Counted from the stretch's first letter, positions 7,247 to 16,172 are shown. The stretch: 64,000 bases of DNA from Ardenticatenaceae bacterium (GCA_030065875.1 JASJCR010000015.1:27145-91144), one strand, 5' to 3'. Notes: a model not told the origin generated them from the sequence alone. Program-made: numbers and translations.

Positions 7247-8362
7247 ATGAAGGCTTCAAGATTAATTACGTTGCTGATGCTGCTGCAGACGCAGGGTCGG
7301 ATGACGGCCAAAGAGCTGGCTGCCCGGCTTGAGGTATCGACGCGGACCATTTATCGCGATATCGATGCGTTGAGCGCGGCCGGGGTGCCGGTTTATGCGG
7401 AACCGGGCGCTCACGGGGGATGCGCTCTGGTAGACAATTATCGCACTTCTTTGACCGGTTTAAACGAAGAAGAGGTGCGGGCATTGTTTATGTCAACTGT
7501 ACCATCGTTGATGACCGGTCTTGGCGCAGACAAGTCGGCCGATTCTGCGCGCTTAAAATTAACGGCCGCTCTGCCGCCATCCTTTCAAAAAGAAGCGCAG
7601 CGCATTCAGCAGCTGATTTTTCTCGATCCGGTTGGCTGGCTGCAATGGGATGAACCAACCCCATTTTTGCCGCTCGTGCAGGAGGCGTTATGGGAGGAGC
7701 GGCGGGTACGCATGCTGTATCGCACGGCCGCCGGCACCTGGAATAAGCGCCTGGTGGCTCCATATGGGTTGGTGGCCAAAGGGGGGATCTGGTATTTGGT
7801 AGCCGAAAGTCAGGGGCGGATCACGACCTTTCGCATCTCTCGTATTCAGGAAGCCGCTTTGACCGGTCATCATTATTCCCGGCCGAACGAATTTGATTTA
7901 AAGCAATACTGGGAGGAGTGGGTCACCGGTTTCGAGGCATCCCTGAAAAATTTCCCGGTTGAAATCCGGGTGCCGCCCACCGGCATACAACCGCTAATTG
8001 AGGTGTTGGGGGAGGGGGTTCATCAGATAGCGGCCCGCACCGGCCGTTTGGATCGTCAGGGGAATCTATTTATTGAGGTTTCCTTTGGATCGGCTGAAGA
8101 GGCGTGTCGCAAACTGTCCGGGCTGGGGCATGAAGTGGAAGTGATGCGGCCGCCCGCGTTGCGGCAGATGATGTCTGAAACGGCGAGAAAAGTGATGGAG
8201 CTTTATGGGATGAAGACAAGAGACTACAGACGTCAGACCACAGACGAGAGACAAGAGACGAGAGACGAGAGACGAGAGACGAGAGACGAGAGACGAGAGA
8301 CGAGAGACGAGAGACGAGAGACGAGAGACGAGAGACGAGAGACGAGAGACGAGGCGACTTGA
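7247..8362 (+). CDS. WYL-domain transcriptional regulator with repeat-encoded C-terminal tail
   Basis: Residues 1-60 form a DeoR-like winged HTH (LEVSTRTIYRDIDALSAAGVPVYA). Residues about 140-230 are a WYL domain (RLVAPYGLVAKGGIWYLVAE, FRISRI), and a WCX domain runs to about 320 (HQIAARTGRLDRQ...VMRPPALRQMM). WYL proteins sense ligands, often nucleotides or nucleic acid, and regulate stress, DNA-damage and phage-defence genes. After ELYGMKT (about 322) the remaining ~45 residues are RRETRDE repeats translated from a tandem 7-base DNA repeat, so the natural conserved protein ends near residue 325. The stop codon overlaps a promoter -35 at 8359. Confidence 0.9.
   Translation: MKASRLITLLMLLQTQGRMTAKELAARLEVSTRTIYRDIDALSAAGVPVYAEPGAHGGCALVDNYRTSLTGLNEEEVRALFMSTVPSLMTGLGADKSADSARLKLTAALPPSFQKEAQRIQQLIFLDPVGWLQWDEPTPFLPLVQEALWEERRVRMLYRTAAGTWNKRLVAPYGLVAKGGIWYLVAESQGRITTFRISRIQEAALTGHHYSRPNEFDLKQYWEEWVTGFEASLKNFPVEIRVPPTGIQPLIEVLGEGVHQIAARTGRLDRQGNLFIEVSFGSAEEACRKLSGLGHEVEVMRPPALRQMMSETARKVMELYGMKTRDYRRQTTDERQETRDERRETRDERRETRDERRETRDERRETRDEAT
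8219..8354. repeat. Tandem 7-base repeat (GAGACGA)n
   Basis: It begins with degenerate units (ACTACAG, ACGTCAG, ACCACAG), then about 14 near-perfect GAGACGA copies. It lies inside the reading frame of the WYL regulator. Because 7 is not a multiple of 3, all three frames of the array read the same heptapeptide, RRETRDE, and none contains a stop. Confidence 0.95.
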
Positions 8363-8387
8363 CATAAAGTGAAGAAAAATGTAGACT
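8359..8387 (+). promoter_or_regulatory. Promoter upstream of rnc
   Basis: TTGACA (8359-8364), 17-base spacer, TAGACT (8382-8387). The -35 overlaps the stop of the WYL gene. The sequence ACTTGACATAAAGT recurs at 27343-27356 in front of another heptamer array. Confidence 0.65.
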
Positions 8388-8394
8388 TTTTGAG

Positions 8395-8442
8395 AATCGT
8401 AAATCGTAAATCGTAAATCGTAAATCGTAAATCGTAAATCGT
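8395..8442. repeat. Tandem 7-base repeat (AAATCGT)n in the rnc leader
   Basis: Six perfect AAATCGT units plus a partial one lie directly after TTTTTGAGA. They are in the transcribed leader if the promoter at 8359 is used. In-frame TAA occurs every 21 bases, so it is not coding. Confidence 0.95.
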
Positions 8443-8477
8443 CTCTTGTGTTATAATTCCCTCACTTAAGCAAAGAA

Positions 8478-8532
8478 GGGACAGCACATGATCACCATTG
8501 TTTCGTGTACTGTCCTCTCGGTGCTTATCTGA
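8478..8532 (+). promoter_or_regulatory. rnc leader hairpin with possible 14-codon ORF
   Basis: GGACAGCAC near 8479 can pair with GTG-TA-CTGTCC near 8508-8519. Within it AAGGGA (8477-8482) is followed by ATG at 8488 and a short frame MITIVSCTVLSVLI ending in TGA at 8532. E. coli RNase III cleaves a hairpin in its own leader; a similar autoregulatory role here is inference. The short ORF may be chance. Confidence 0.35.
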
Positions 8533-8565
8533 CTGTTACAAATTTCAAACAGGAGAATACCCGAG

Positions 8566-9273
8566 ATGGATGATTTACTGGCGCTAGAAACGCGTTTAGG
8601 TGTAGATATTTCAGATTATGCCTTATTGGCCACGGCGCTTACACACCGTTCCTATTTAAATGAAAACGAAGACGTGCAGGAAGACAACGAGCGCTTAGAG
8701 TTTTTGGGCGACGCGGTAATTGATTTGATCGTAGCTGAATACCTTTTCCGCGAGGATGCGGATATGCGAGAGGGGGAGATGACCTCCCTAAGAGCCGCGC
8801 TGGTACGAGCGGAGACTCTGGCCCGCTTTGCCCAATCGGTCGGTGTGGATGAAGCGCTCCGTTTGGGGTATGGCGAGGCGGAAAACGGCGGCCGTCATCG
8901 AGTAGCGACCTTGTGTGCTGCTTTTGAAGCGGTTGTCGGCGCCCTTTATCTCGACATCGGCTTCCAAAAAACCAAAACATTTGTTGAAACCATTATTGCT
9001 CAGGAGTTAACTGACATATTGGCCAACGACCTTCATAAAGACGCTCGCAGTGAATTTCAGGTTTGGTCGCAGGCGACGTTTAATGCGACGCCACGCTATG
9101 CGGTGGTGGGAATGAGCGGACCAGATCACGAAAGGCAATTTACCGTCCAGGTCACCATTGGGGAGAAGGTGTGGGGTGAAGGAATCGGCCGCTCTAAGCA
9201 AACCGCCGCTCATGCGGCCGCGCGCGAAGCGATGAAACAGGTTGATCAACTCGTCCAGAATGAGGGTTCGTGA
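8566..9273 (+). CDS. rnc: Ribonuclease III
   Basis: A 235-residue double-strand-specific endoribonuclease that processes rRNA precursors and structured mRNAs. The RNase III signature NERLEFLGDAVIDLIV starts near residue 37 and carries the metal-binding Glu/Asp. The second acidic cluster FEAVVGALYLD is near 125. A double-stranded-RNA-binding domain fills about 158-228 (DARSEFQVWSQ, FTVQVTIGEKVWGEGIGRSKQTAAHAAAREAM). CAGGAG (8551-8556) precedes the ATG. The stop overlaps the GTG start of the next gene (GTGA), so the SDR is translationally coupled. The 200-base leader contains a heptamer array and a hairpin. Confidence 0.96.
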   Translation: MDDLLALETRLGVDISDYALLATALTHRSYLNENEDVQEDNERLEFLGDAVIDLIVAEYLFREDADMREGEMTSLRAALVRAETLARFAQSVGVDEALRLGYGEAENGGRHRVATLCAAFEAVVGALYLDIGFQKTKTFVETIIAQELTDILANDLHKDARSEFQVWSQATFNATPRYAVVGMSGPDHERQFTVQVTIGEKVWGEGIGRSKQTAAHAAAREAMKQVDQLVQNEGS

Positions 9274-10115
9274 AGCTGCTGATTACCGGAGGAAGCGGTT
9301 ATGCCGGCTCCCATCTTGTGCGGTTGGCCCAGCAGTTTGGGCATCAGCTTTCCTACACCTACTTCTCAGCGGATCCTTTGTCCGGCGGTGTCCAAATCGA
9401 TCTTCGCCGCCAGGATGATGTCGTAAATTTGGTCCGGGAGCTGCGGCCGGATGTGATCGTTCATATGGCCGGTTCAAATCGATCGGCAGATATGGTCACC
9501 GTCATTGAAGAAGGGACGCGGGCTGTTGTCACAGCGGCCGAGGTGTGCCGAGCGCGTTTAATATTTATGTCAACTGATGTTTTGTTTGACGGCACAAGCG
9601 CCCCTTATAAGGAAGAAGACCCGCCTACACCCCCGCATCCATACGGCCGGGCAAAAGCCAACGCCGAGAAAATTGTAGCCCAATGGCCGAACCACGTGAT
9701 TGTGCGCCCCTCGCTGATTTATGGATTAAAGCAAATGGATCTAGGGACCACCTGGATGGCCCGCTCAATTAAAGCCGGCGAGCAGGTCACTTTGTTTACC
9801 GATCAATGGCGCTCGCCCGTTTGGGTTGAGACTTTGGGGCAGGCGTGTTTGGAACTGGCGGAAAATGAGTTTGTAGGGATATTGCACGTGGCCGGCAGCC
9901 AGCCTCTCACGCGGGCTGAATTTGGCGTGAAAATGTTGGCCTGGTGGGGGATTGAAGATCGAGGTAATTTGCGTTTGGCACCTACACCCACCGATGCTCC
10001 GTGGCCGCTCAACACGGTGCTTGATATTACGCGGGCGAAGCGGTTGCTAAAAACCCCGTTTCCCGGTGTAAATGAGGTGTTAGAACAGGGTAAGATTAGG
10101 TCAAAAATGGGCTGA
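9270..10115 (+). CDS. RmlD-like SDR (dTDP-4-dehydrorhamnose reductase superfamily)
   Basis: A 281-residue extended SDR. It has an N-terminal NAD(P)-binding GGSGYAGSHLV, DLRRQDDV, the strand VIVHMAGSNRS, STDVLFDGTSAPY, catalytic Tyr/Lys in YGRAKANAEK (about residues 128-137), and RPSLIYG. This ordering matches RmlD-type reductases, which make dTDP-L-rhamnose, or relatives acting on nucleotide sugars; no other rml genes are nearby, so the substrate is open. The GTG start at 9270 overlaps the rnc stop. It ends about 80 bases before the sigma-factor promoter. Confidence 0.85.
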   Translation: MKLLITGGSGYAGSHLVRLAQQFGHQLSYTYFSADPLSGGVQIDLRRQDDVVNLVRELRPDVIVHMAGSNRSADMVTVIEEGTRAVVTAAEVCRARLIFMSTDVLFDGTSAPYKEEDPPTPPHPYGRAKANAEKIVAQWPNHVIVRPSLIYGLKQMDLGTTWMARSIKAGEQVTLFTDQWRSPVWVETLGQACLELAENEFVGILHVAGSQPLTRAEFGVKMLAWWGIEDRGNLRLAPTPTDAPWPLNTVLDITRAKRLLKTPFPGVNEVLEQGKIRSKMG

Positions 10116-10192
10116 TTTTTTGTTAAATTTGCATAGTAATAAAGGGCTAATTTACTAATCATAAAGAATGTAAAATTCTTCACAAATAGGGG

Positions 10193-10222
10193 TTGACTTT
10201 TGTTTATTGACTATGCTAGACT
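10193..10222 (+). promoter_or_regulatory. Promoter of the primary sigma factor gene
   Basis: TTGACT (10193-10198), 18-base spacer, extended -10 TGCTAGACT with TAGACT at 10217-10222. Predicted transcription start is near 10229. That would leave almost no leader for an ATG at 10232, which favours the ATG at 10313 as the sigma-factor start. Confidence 0.65.
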
Positions 10223-10312
10223 GCACACCCAATGCAGGTTAATACACCCTACTATGACTTACAGCGTCATTCAGGAGCTGTCCTAAAATTAGGCAAAAGG
10301 AATAGAAGCAAT

Positions 10313-11539
10313 ATGAGTAATTCTGCCAATCCATTAGAAGAAATGGACCTGGTAAAAAATCTGCTGTCTGAAGCAACCGAACGTGGGTATGTCACTTACG
10401 ATCAAATCATAGAAATGGTACCGGAAGTTGAGAACAATTTGATGTTGCTCGACTCAATTATGGATGATCTCCAAGAAGCCGGTATCCCAACATACGAAAA
10501 CGCCAAAGAGGCCAAATTGGCCGGCATGGAAGTCATTGATGAGGATGAAGAAAATCCTTTTGATGAAATGTATGGCGGAAATAATGGCGGCCGGCGAGCC
10601 CCATTATTTGACCTGAGCGGTGTTCCAATTGATGACTCGGTTGGACTCTATTTTCGAGAGATGGGCCAGCAATCTCTATTGACCGCTGAAGAGGAAGTAC
10701 AGCTGGCCAAAGAAATTGAGCAGGGTCGTGAAGCCGAAGACAAGATGGCTGAGCTGGATCCCGACGAACTCGACTTTGATCTCCAATTTGATTTGGAGAA
10801 TCTGATTGGGGTTGGTGATGCCGCTCGTGCTCACCTGATTCGGGCCAATACGCGACTGGTTGTTAGTATTGCCAAGAAATATCGCGGCCGTGGGCTGCAA
10901 TTCCTCGACCTGATTCAGGAAGGAAATGTGGGCCTGATGAAAGCGGTCGAAAAGTACGATTACAAGCGCGGTAATCGCTTTAGCACTTACGCCACCTGGT
11001 GGATTCGCCAGGCGGTCACCCGTGCCCTAGCAAATCATGGACGCACGATCCGTATCCCCGCTCATTTGGGCGGCCGCATCAGCAAGCTGTATCAGGTCGC
11101 GCAGGAAATGGAGCAGGAGCTGGGTCGCCAGCCAACAGCCGAAGAAATCGCCAAAAATATGGATTTACCGGCCGATCGCGTGCGCTGGATGCTGCGAACC
11201 AGCAGGCAGCCGGTTCACCTTGAACGACCGGTTGGCGATGAATCTGACGCTGAACTGGGCGATTTTATTGAAGATATCGATGCCCCACCTCCAGCTGAAA
11301 TGGTGGCCCAAACGATGTTAACTGAAGAGATTAGCGAAATTCTCGATCAGTTGACCCCACGCGAAGCTCGCATCCTCCGTCTGCGCTACGGCTTGCAGGA
11401 CGGCGAGTCTCGGACGCTAAAAGAAGTTGGGGAAATGTTTGGCCTTTCGCGCGAACGCATTCGCCAGCTTGAAAAAGAGGCCCTGCGGAAACTTCGTCAC
11501 CCAAACTTTGCCGGACACCTGCGCCAATATTTGAATTAG
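10313..11539 (+). CDS. rpoD: Primary RNA polymerase sigma factor (sigma-70, RpoD/SigA)
   Basis: From the ATG at 10313 (408 residues) the protein opens with region 1.1 ([20 protein letters not shown]). Then come an acidic linker, region 1.2 ([22 protein letters not shown]), region 2 ([53 protein letters not shown]), and region 3 ([11 protein letters not shown]). Region 4 ends it, with the [23 protein letters not shown] sequence (here [16 protein letters not shown]). All housekeeping-sigma blocks are present. A longer frame starting at 10232 adds 27 residues without family similarity. A terminator follows at 11565, so the gene is monocistronic. Confidence 0.96.
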   Translation: MSNSANPLEEMDLVKNLLSEATERGYVTYDQIIEMVPEVENNLMLLDSIMDDLQEAGIPTYENAKEAKLAGMEVIDEDEENPFDEMYGGNNGGRRAPLFDLSGVPIDDSVGLYFREMGQQSLLTAEEEVQLAKEIEQGREAEDKMAELDPDELDFDLQFDLENLIGVGDAARAHLIRANTRLVVSIAKKYRGRGLQFLDLIQEGNVGLMKAVEKYDYKRGNRFSTYATWWIRQAVTRALANHGRTIRIPAHLGGRISKLYQVAQEMEQELGRQPTAEEIAKNMDLPADRVRWMLRTSRQPVHLERPVGDESDAELGDFIEDIDAPPPAEMVAQTMLTEEISEILDQLTPREARILRLRYGLQDGESRTLKEVGEMFGLSRERIRQLEKEALRKLRHPNFAGHLRQYLN

Positions 11540-11564
11540 ATGCTTCTCAACAGTAGATTTTTTT

Positions 11565-11593
11565 AAAAGCTCCTCCCTTGAGGGGCTTTTTTT
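11565..11593 (+). terminator. Rho-independent terminator of the sigma factor gene
   Basis: AAAAGCTCCTC and GAGGGGCTTTT pair (one T-G) around CCTT, followed by a run of Ts. Confidence 0.9.
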
Positions 11594-11707
11594 ATGGGAA
11601 CGGTTGACGAAATTGTTATTCTAATGCTACCCTTTTGTGTCGCGCAATGTTTTGCCAAATGCACAAGCACAAAACCCACAAAAAATATATATTGAGGTAA
11701 TTTTCCC

Positions 11708-12811
11708 ATGATTGTTGGCGTTCCTAAAGAGATTAAGCCCAATGAAAATCGCATTGGCATGGTCCCCTCCGGTGTGGCCGAGCTAACCCGTCGCGGTCAC
11801 ACCGTGCTCGTCGAAATCGACGCTGGTGTTGGCAGTCACTTCTCAAATGAGGATTATCGGGCGGCCGGAGCGGAGATTTGTGATGTTGATCAGGTCTGGC
11901 ACCGGGCCAATATGGTGGTTAAAGTCAAGGAACCGCTGGCCCAGGAGTACGGTTATTTGCGGTCGGACCTGATTTTGTTTACCTACCTGCACCTGGCGGC
12001 CGATGAGGCGTTGACGCATGCGATGATTAACAGCGGGGTCACCGGTTTGGCATATGAAACCGTTGAAGCCCCGGATGGATCCCTGCCGCTTTTAACGCCG
12101 ATGAGCGAGGTCGCCGGCCGTATGTCGATTCAAGCGGGCGCCCACTTCCTGGAAAGACATGAAGGGGGTCGCGGAATTTTGCTGGGAGGCATTCCCGGTG
12201 TTACCCCGGCAAATGTTCTGGTGATTGGTGGTGGGGTAGCCGGCACCCATGCGGCCCAAATGGCGCTTGGGTTGGGAGCCAGCGTGACCCTTCTTGATGT
12301 CAATCTTGATCGCCTGCGAGAATTGGATACGATGCTGCACGGTCGATTTGTGACCCGAGCTTCTAGCGCGTACACCATCGCTGAAGAGGTCCAAACGGCC
12401 GACCTGGTGATCGGGGCTGTTTTGATTAAAGGTGCCAAAGCGCCCAAACTCATTACCCGCGATATGCTTAAAACGATGAAAAAAGGATCTGTGCTGGTCG
12501 ATATTGCCGTTGACCAGGGGGGATGTATTGAAACCACTCATCCTACTACCCATGCGGACCCTGTATTTACCGTTGACGGTGTTCTTCATTACTGTGTCGC
12601 CAATATGCCGGGAGCTGTCCCCAGATCAAGCACCATCGGCCTGGCCAACGCCACAATTCCCTACATTATTCAGCTGGGCAGCAAGGGGTTTAAAGCGGCC
12701 GTTCAAGATGATCCAGGTTTAGCCAAAGGGGTTAATACCTATCAAGGAAAGCTGACGTATGCGGCCGTCGCGGAAGCGTTTTCGCTGACCTACCAACCCT
12801 TTAAGTTGTAA
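11708..12811 (+). CDS. ald: Alanine dehydrogenase
   Basis: A 367-residue NAD-dependent L-alanine dehydrogenase that interconverts alanine with pyruvate and ammonia. N-terminal [23 protein letters not shown] is the AlaDh/PNT signature. [11 protein letters not shown] carries the substrate-binding Lys, and TYLHLAAD holds the catalytic His. The Rossmann motif is [22 protein letters not shown] with the NAD-selecting Asp in LLDVN, and [11 protein letters not shown] follows. The length is normal (about 370). It stands after the sigma factor terminator and before a repeat-filled gap. An amino-acid importer operon follows downstream, which would be metabolically consistent. Confidence 0.96.
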   Translation: MIVGVPKEIKPNENRIGMVPSGVAELTRRGHTVLVEIDAGVGSHFSNEDYRAAGAEICDVDQVWHRANMVVKVKEPLAQEYGYLRSDLILFTYLHLAADEALTHAMINSGVTGLAYETVEAPDGSLPLLTPMSEVAGRMSIQAGAHFLERHEGGRGILLGGIPGVTPANVLVIGGGVAGTHAAQMALGLGASVTLLDVNLDRLRELDTMLHGRFVTRASSAYTIAEEVQTADLVIGAVLIKGAKAPKLITRDMLKTMKKGSVLVDIAVDQGGCIETTHPTTHADPVFTVDGVLHYCVANMPGAVPRSSTIGLANATIPYIIQLGSKGFKAAVQDDPGLAKGVNTYQGKLTYAAVAEAFSLTYQPFKL

Positions 12812-12828
12812 ATAACAATTATCCACCA

Positions 12829-12952
12829 AAAATCAATAATTAATGGTCAATAATCAAGCGTCAATTTTCGCCGAATAGGGAGCTTCAGCGAAATAATTGA
12901 TCATTGACAATTGACCATTAATTATTGCCCATTGATTATTCTCCACGTCTGT
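12829..12952. repeat. Period-7 repeat island with inverted arms
   Basis: NTCAATN-type heptamers (AATCAAT, AATTAAT, GGTCAAT, CGTCAAT, then CATTGAC, AATTGAC, CATTAAT, CATTGAT) fill both arms. The 18-base sequence at 12834-12851 is exactly complementary to 12910-12927. The structure can form a large hairpin. The remaining gap to 13177 is AT-rich leader/promoter sequence with no gene. Confidence 0.85.
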
Positions 12953-13177
12953 TTGCAAAATTAGAATTTGATAAATCTGAAAGGTTGTTTATACTTATTA
13001 ACCATTGGCTAATAATTGTCGAGTTCAAATAATTTCGCTTTACGGCGTAGAATGCGTTTCTACATCTACCCCAATCAATCAATTGACTACTATACCCTAT
13101 CGAATGTGCTTGATTTTCATGGCCTTAGGCCATGTTTCAGGAAGTTTTGGATTTAATTTTCATAAGGAGAAGATTTG

Positions 13178-14362
13178 ATGAACAGAAAATGGCTCTTACC
13201 TTTTGCCCTTCTTGCTTTGGTCGCCTTGCTTGCGGCGTGCGGCGGAGGCGAACCGGAAGTTGTGACCGAGACAATCGAAGTTCCGGTTGAAGTTGAAGTG
13301 ACCCGAGAAGTTGAAGTTGAAGTAACCCGAGAAGTAGAAACGGTTGTAACCGAAACCGTAACTGAAACCAGCACCGAGCAGGTCGCGGTTGAATTTGCTG
13401 GCGGTGGCGACACCCTGTCGGAAATTCAGGATCGCGGTTTTGTGAAATGTGGCTTGAATGCTACTTTGGCCGGGTTTGGCACGCTCGATCCGGACACGAA
13501 TGAATTCAGCGGTTTTGACGTTGATTTTTGTAAAGCGGTTGCCGCCGCGATTTTGGGTGATGCTGAAGCGATTGAAGGGACAGCCACAACCGGCACCAGC
13601 CGTTTTCCAACCCTGCAGTCTGGCGAAGTGGATATCCTGGTGCGAAACACGACATGGACGATCAGCCGCGACACCTCGCTTGGTTTTGACTTTAACCCGG
13701 TGACCTTCTATGACGGTCAGGGAATGATGGTTGGTACGGACAGCGGTATTGAAACCCTCGAGGACATGGCCGGCGCCACCATCTGCGTGCAGGCCGGTAC
13801 GACGACCGAGAAGAACCTAGCCGATGTCTTCCGGGCCATCGATGTCGAATTTACCCCGGCCGTATTCCCGGATAATCCCAGCACCACCGAAGCATATGCG
13901 GCCGGTCAATGTGATGGTATTACCACTGACAAATCCGGCTTGGCCTCCATCCGGATCAATAACCTGGACGTGCCGGAAGATCACGTGATCCTCGACGTCA
14001 CGATGTCCAAAGAACCACTTGGCCCGCTGACCCGCCACGGAGACAACAACTTTAACGATATCGTCAGCTGGGTCGTCAACTGCACCTTCCAGGCTGAAGA
14101 GTCTGGTGTGACGCAGGCGAACGTCGATGAGCAATTGGGCAGCGAAGATCCCGCGATCCAAAATCTGCTCGGTGTGACCGGCGACCTGGGTCAAGCCTTG
14201 GGTTTGCCCAATGATTTCTGCTACCAGGTCATCAGCCAGCTTGGTAATTACGGCGAAATCTATGACCGTCACCTCGGTCCGGATACCCCGCTGAACCTGC
14301 CGCGCGGTCTGAACGAGCAGTATTACAACGGTGGTTTGATTTACGCGCCGCCGTTCCGTTAG
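13178..14362 (+). CDS. aapJ: Amino-acid ABC transporter substrate-binding lipoprotein (AapJ-like)
   Basis: The ATG at 13178 is preceded by AAGGAGA (13163-13169); the adjacent TTG at 13175 is not needed. The signal peptide ends in LLAAC with the lipidated Cys at residue 21. It is followed by a low-complexity EVPVEVEVTREVEVEVTREV stalk (to about 70) that probably holds the binding domain away from the membrane. The type-II periplasmic-binding fold follows: GFVKCGLNATLAGFG, GFDVDFCKAVAAA, lobe 2 from TICVQAGTTTEKN (near 200) to AAGQCDGITTDKSGLA, and the AapJ-like C-terminus LNLPRGLNEQYYNGGLIYAP. It is the first gene of the aapJQMP-type operon for general L-amino-acid uptake. Confidence 0.93.
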   Translation: MNRKWLLPFALLALVALLAACGGGEPEVVTETIEVPVEVEVTREVEVEVTREVETVVTETVTETSTEQVAVEFAGGGDTLSEIQDRGFVKCGLNATLAGFGTLDPDTNEFSGFDVDFCKAVAAAILGDAEAIEGTATTGTSRFPTLQSGEVDILVRNTTWTISRDTSLGFDFNPVTFYDGQGMMVGTDSGIETLEDMAGATICVQAGTTTEKNLADVFRAIDVEFTPAVFPDNPSTTEAYAAGQCDGITTDKSGLASIRINNLDVPEDHVILDVTMSKEPLGPLTRHGDNNFNDIVSWVVNCTFQAEESGVTQANVDEQLGSEDPAIQNLLGVTGDLGQALGLPNDFCYQVISQLGNYGEIYDRHLGPDTPLNLPRGLNEQYYNGGLIYAPPFR

Positions 14363-14398
14363 TCGATAAAGGCAGAAGCCTATCTTAAATGACATTTT

Positions 14399-14436
14399 GC
14401 ACAGCCCGACAGGAGGAAACCCCTGTCGGGCTGTGC
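14399..14436 (+). terminator. 15-bp perfect hairpin between aapJ and aapQ
   Basis: GCACAGCCCGACAGG pairs exactly with CCTGTCGGGCTGTGC around a short loop, without a T-run. Such hairpins after binding-protein genes usually stabilise the upstream mRNA or partially terminate, giving more binding protein than permease. Confidence 0.75.
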
Positions 14437-14546
14437 TGTAAATGGTACCGGTTGTCTGTAAACAATTTTGACGACAATCGAAAGAAACCCTCTTCCTTGG
14501 GGTAGGGGGCTGGGGATGAGGATTAAAAAATTTTGGAGGGTTTGGT

Positions 14547-16169
14547 ATGGCGCAAGGCAGCATTGATCCAAGTGGGCGCCGTTTTAAATTACCATCACTG
14601 CTCGACGTTCGGGTGCTTGGGGTATTGGCTCAACTGGCGTTTGTTGTAGGCTTTATCCTGGTTACAGTTTGGTTTATCAACAACATTTTATCCAATTTGG
14701 ATGCCTTGGGAGAATCCCAGTTCATCTGTATCGATGGTAGTTCAAAACCGCGCTGTTCTTTTGACTTTTTGAGCTCGGATGCTCAATTTGAATTGGCTGA
14801 AACGCCTATTGAGTATGATCCGGCTGATTCTTATTGGCGGGCCTTGGGGGCGGCCGCTTTAAACACCTTAAAAGTAATCGTATCCGGCATCATTCTGGCC
14901 ACGATTTTGGGAACCTTTGTTGGTATTGCTCGATTATCTAAAAATTGGCTGGTCGCCAATATCGCCAAATGGTATGTGGATATATTGCGCAATACTCCTC
15001 TGGTGCTACAGCTAATCATTATATATTTCTCGGTACTTTTGGCGCTGCCGCAAATTGAAGAAGCGATCAAAATTCCGGGTATACCGATATTTATCAGCCA
15101 GCGCGGCGTTAATTTTATCAACGCCACATTTCTCCCTTCAGCAGGCGTGTGGCTGGCGTTTCTAGTTTTGGGGTTGATCCAGGCTCAGGTTCTCTGGTGG
15201 ATTTTGGGGCGCGTCGAAGAGCAGACCGGCCGCAGCCAAAACCGATTTTTATGGCCGATAATCAGCTTTTTGGCCATCGCGATATTGGGTTGGGTCTTCT
15301 CCTCTAACGATACGAACCAGTCGATTTTACTCGGCCGGCAGCTCCAGGTTGAGGAGATCAGCGATTTTGAAACGCTGATGCTGCAGCGGTATGACGTTAA
15401 CACCCTTGGGGAAATCGATATGCTGGTGGCCAATGAAGTGATGACTCAGGATGCGGTCGATGAACTGGCTCTGAGCCTCTGTGTTTTGCGAGATGCGCCA
15501 TCAGAAGTGAATTTTACCGCCCAGCTGCGACAGCGTGGGATCCCGTATACGGTTAGACGCCTTTCCTCCCAAAGTAGGGCTACCAGCAGCTTTGCGGATG
15601 GCGATTGCGAGGTGTACGTGGCCCCGACGGCGGTCCTGGCCGGGGAGCGCGATATTTTGGAGAATCCCAACAGCTTTCTCCTGCTGCCGGTGCAAGAGGC
15701 ACCCGTGCGCTGGTCGATTCCACGCATTGAAGGGTTTAATTTTGTCGGTGGCGGCAAAATGACCACCGAGTTCACGGCTGTTTTAATTGGTTTGGTCTTG
15801 AATACCGGCGCCACAATTGCTGAAATTGTCCGTGCGGGGATCCAGTCAGTTTCCAAGGGTCAGTCGGAGGCGGCGCGGGCCCTGGGCCTTTCTGAAGGAC
15901 AGCGGCTGCGGCTGGTGGTTTTGCCTCAGGCGCTGCGGGTAATTATTCCTCCGCAAACGAGTCAATATCTCAACCTGGCTAAAAACTCAACCCTGGCCCT
16001 GGCGGTGGCTTATCCCGACTTTTGGAATATCGCCAATACCACCATTAACCAATCCGGCCGGTCGATCCAGATTATGCTGATTGTCCTGGCTTTTTATCTG
16101 TCGATTAGTTTGATTGTTTCGTTAATGCTCAATGCGTACAACCGACGGATTCAGCTGGTGGAGAGATAA
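14547..16169 (+). CDS. aapQ: Amino-acid ABC transporter permease, AapQ-like, with an inserted domain
   Basis: A 540-residue membrane permease; the family norm is about 400. The N-terminal part has TM segments and the start of the HisMQ domain (ALNTLKVIVSGIILATILG, DILRNTPLVLQLIIIYF). The C-terminal part has the EAA loop that contacts the ATPase (SKGQSEAARALGLSEGQRLR). Between them, about residues 262-395, lies a non-membrane insert with Cys-containing segments (LSLCVLRDAPSEVNF, SFADGDCEVYVAP). It resembles lobe 2 of the binding protein encoded upstream (TICVQAGTTTEKN, AYAAGQCDGITTD). GGAGGG precedes the ATG; aapM follows after 3 bases. Confidence 0.92.
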   Translation: MAQGSIDPSGRRFKLPSLLDVRVLGVLAQLAFVVGFILVTVWFINNILSNLDALGESQFICIDGSSKPRCSFDFLSSDAQFELAETPIEYDPADSYWRALGAAALNTLKVIVSGIILATILGTFVGIARLSKNWLVANIAKWYVDILRNTPLVLQLIIIYFSVLLALPQIEEAIKIPGIPIFISQRGVNFINATFLPSAGVWLAFLVLGLIQAQVLWWILGRVEEQTGRSQNRFLWPIISFLAIAILGWVFSSNDTNQSILLGRQLQVEEISDFETLMLQRYDVNTLGEIDMLVANEVMTQDAVDELALSLCVLRDAPSEVNFTAQLRQRGIPYTVRRLSSQSRATSSFADGDCEVYVAPTAVLAGERDILENPNSFLLLPVQEAPVRWSIPRIEGFNFVGGGKMTTEFTAVLIGLVLNTGATIAEIVRAGIQSVSKGQSEAARALGLSEGQRLRLVVLPQALRVIIPPQTSQYLNLAKNSTLALAVAYPDFWNIANTTINQSGRSIQIMLIVLAFYLSISLIVSLMLNAYNRRIQLVER

Positions 16170-16172
16170 ATT

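Noticed and set aside
8233..8487. Minus-strand frames with SRLSSLV repeats
   Set aside because: They are only the reverse reading of the GAGACGA array, which is open in all six frames.
10232..10312. Upstream start of the sigma factor
   Set aside because: Promoter position would leave a leader of only a few bases, and the added residues do not match region 1.1.
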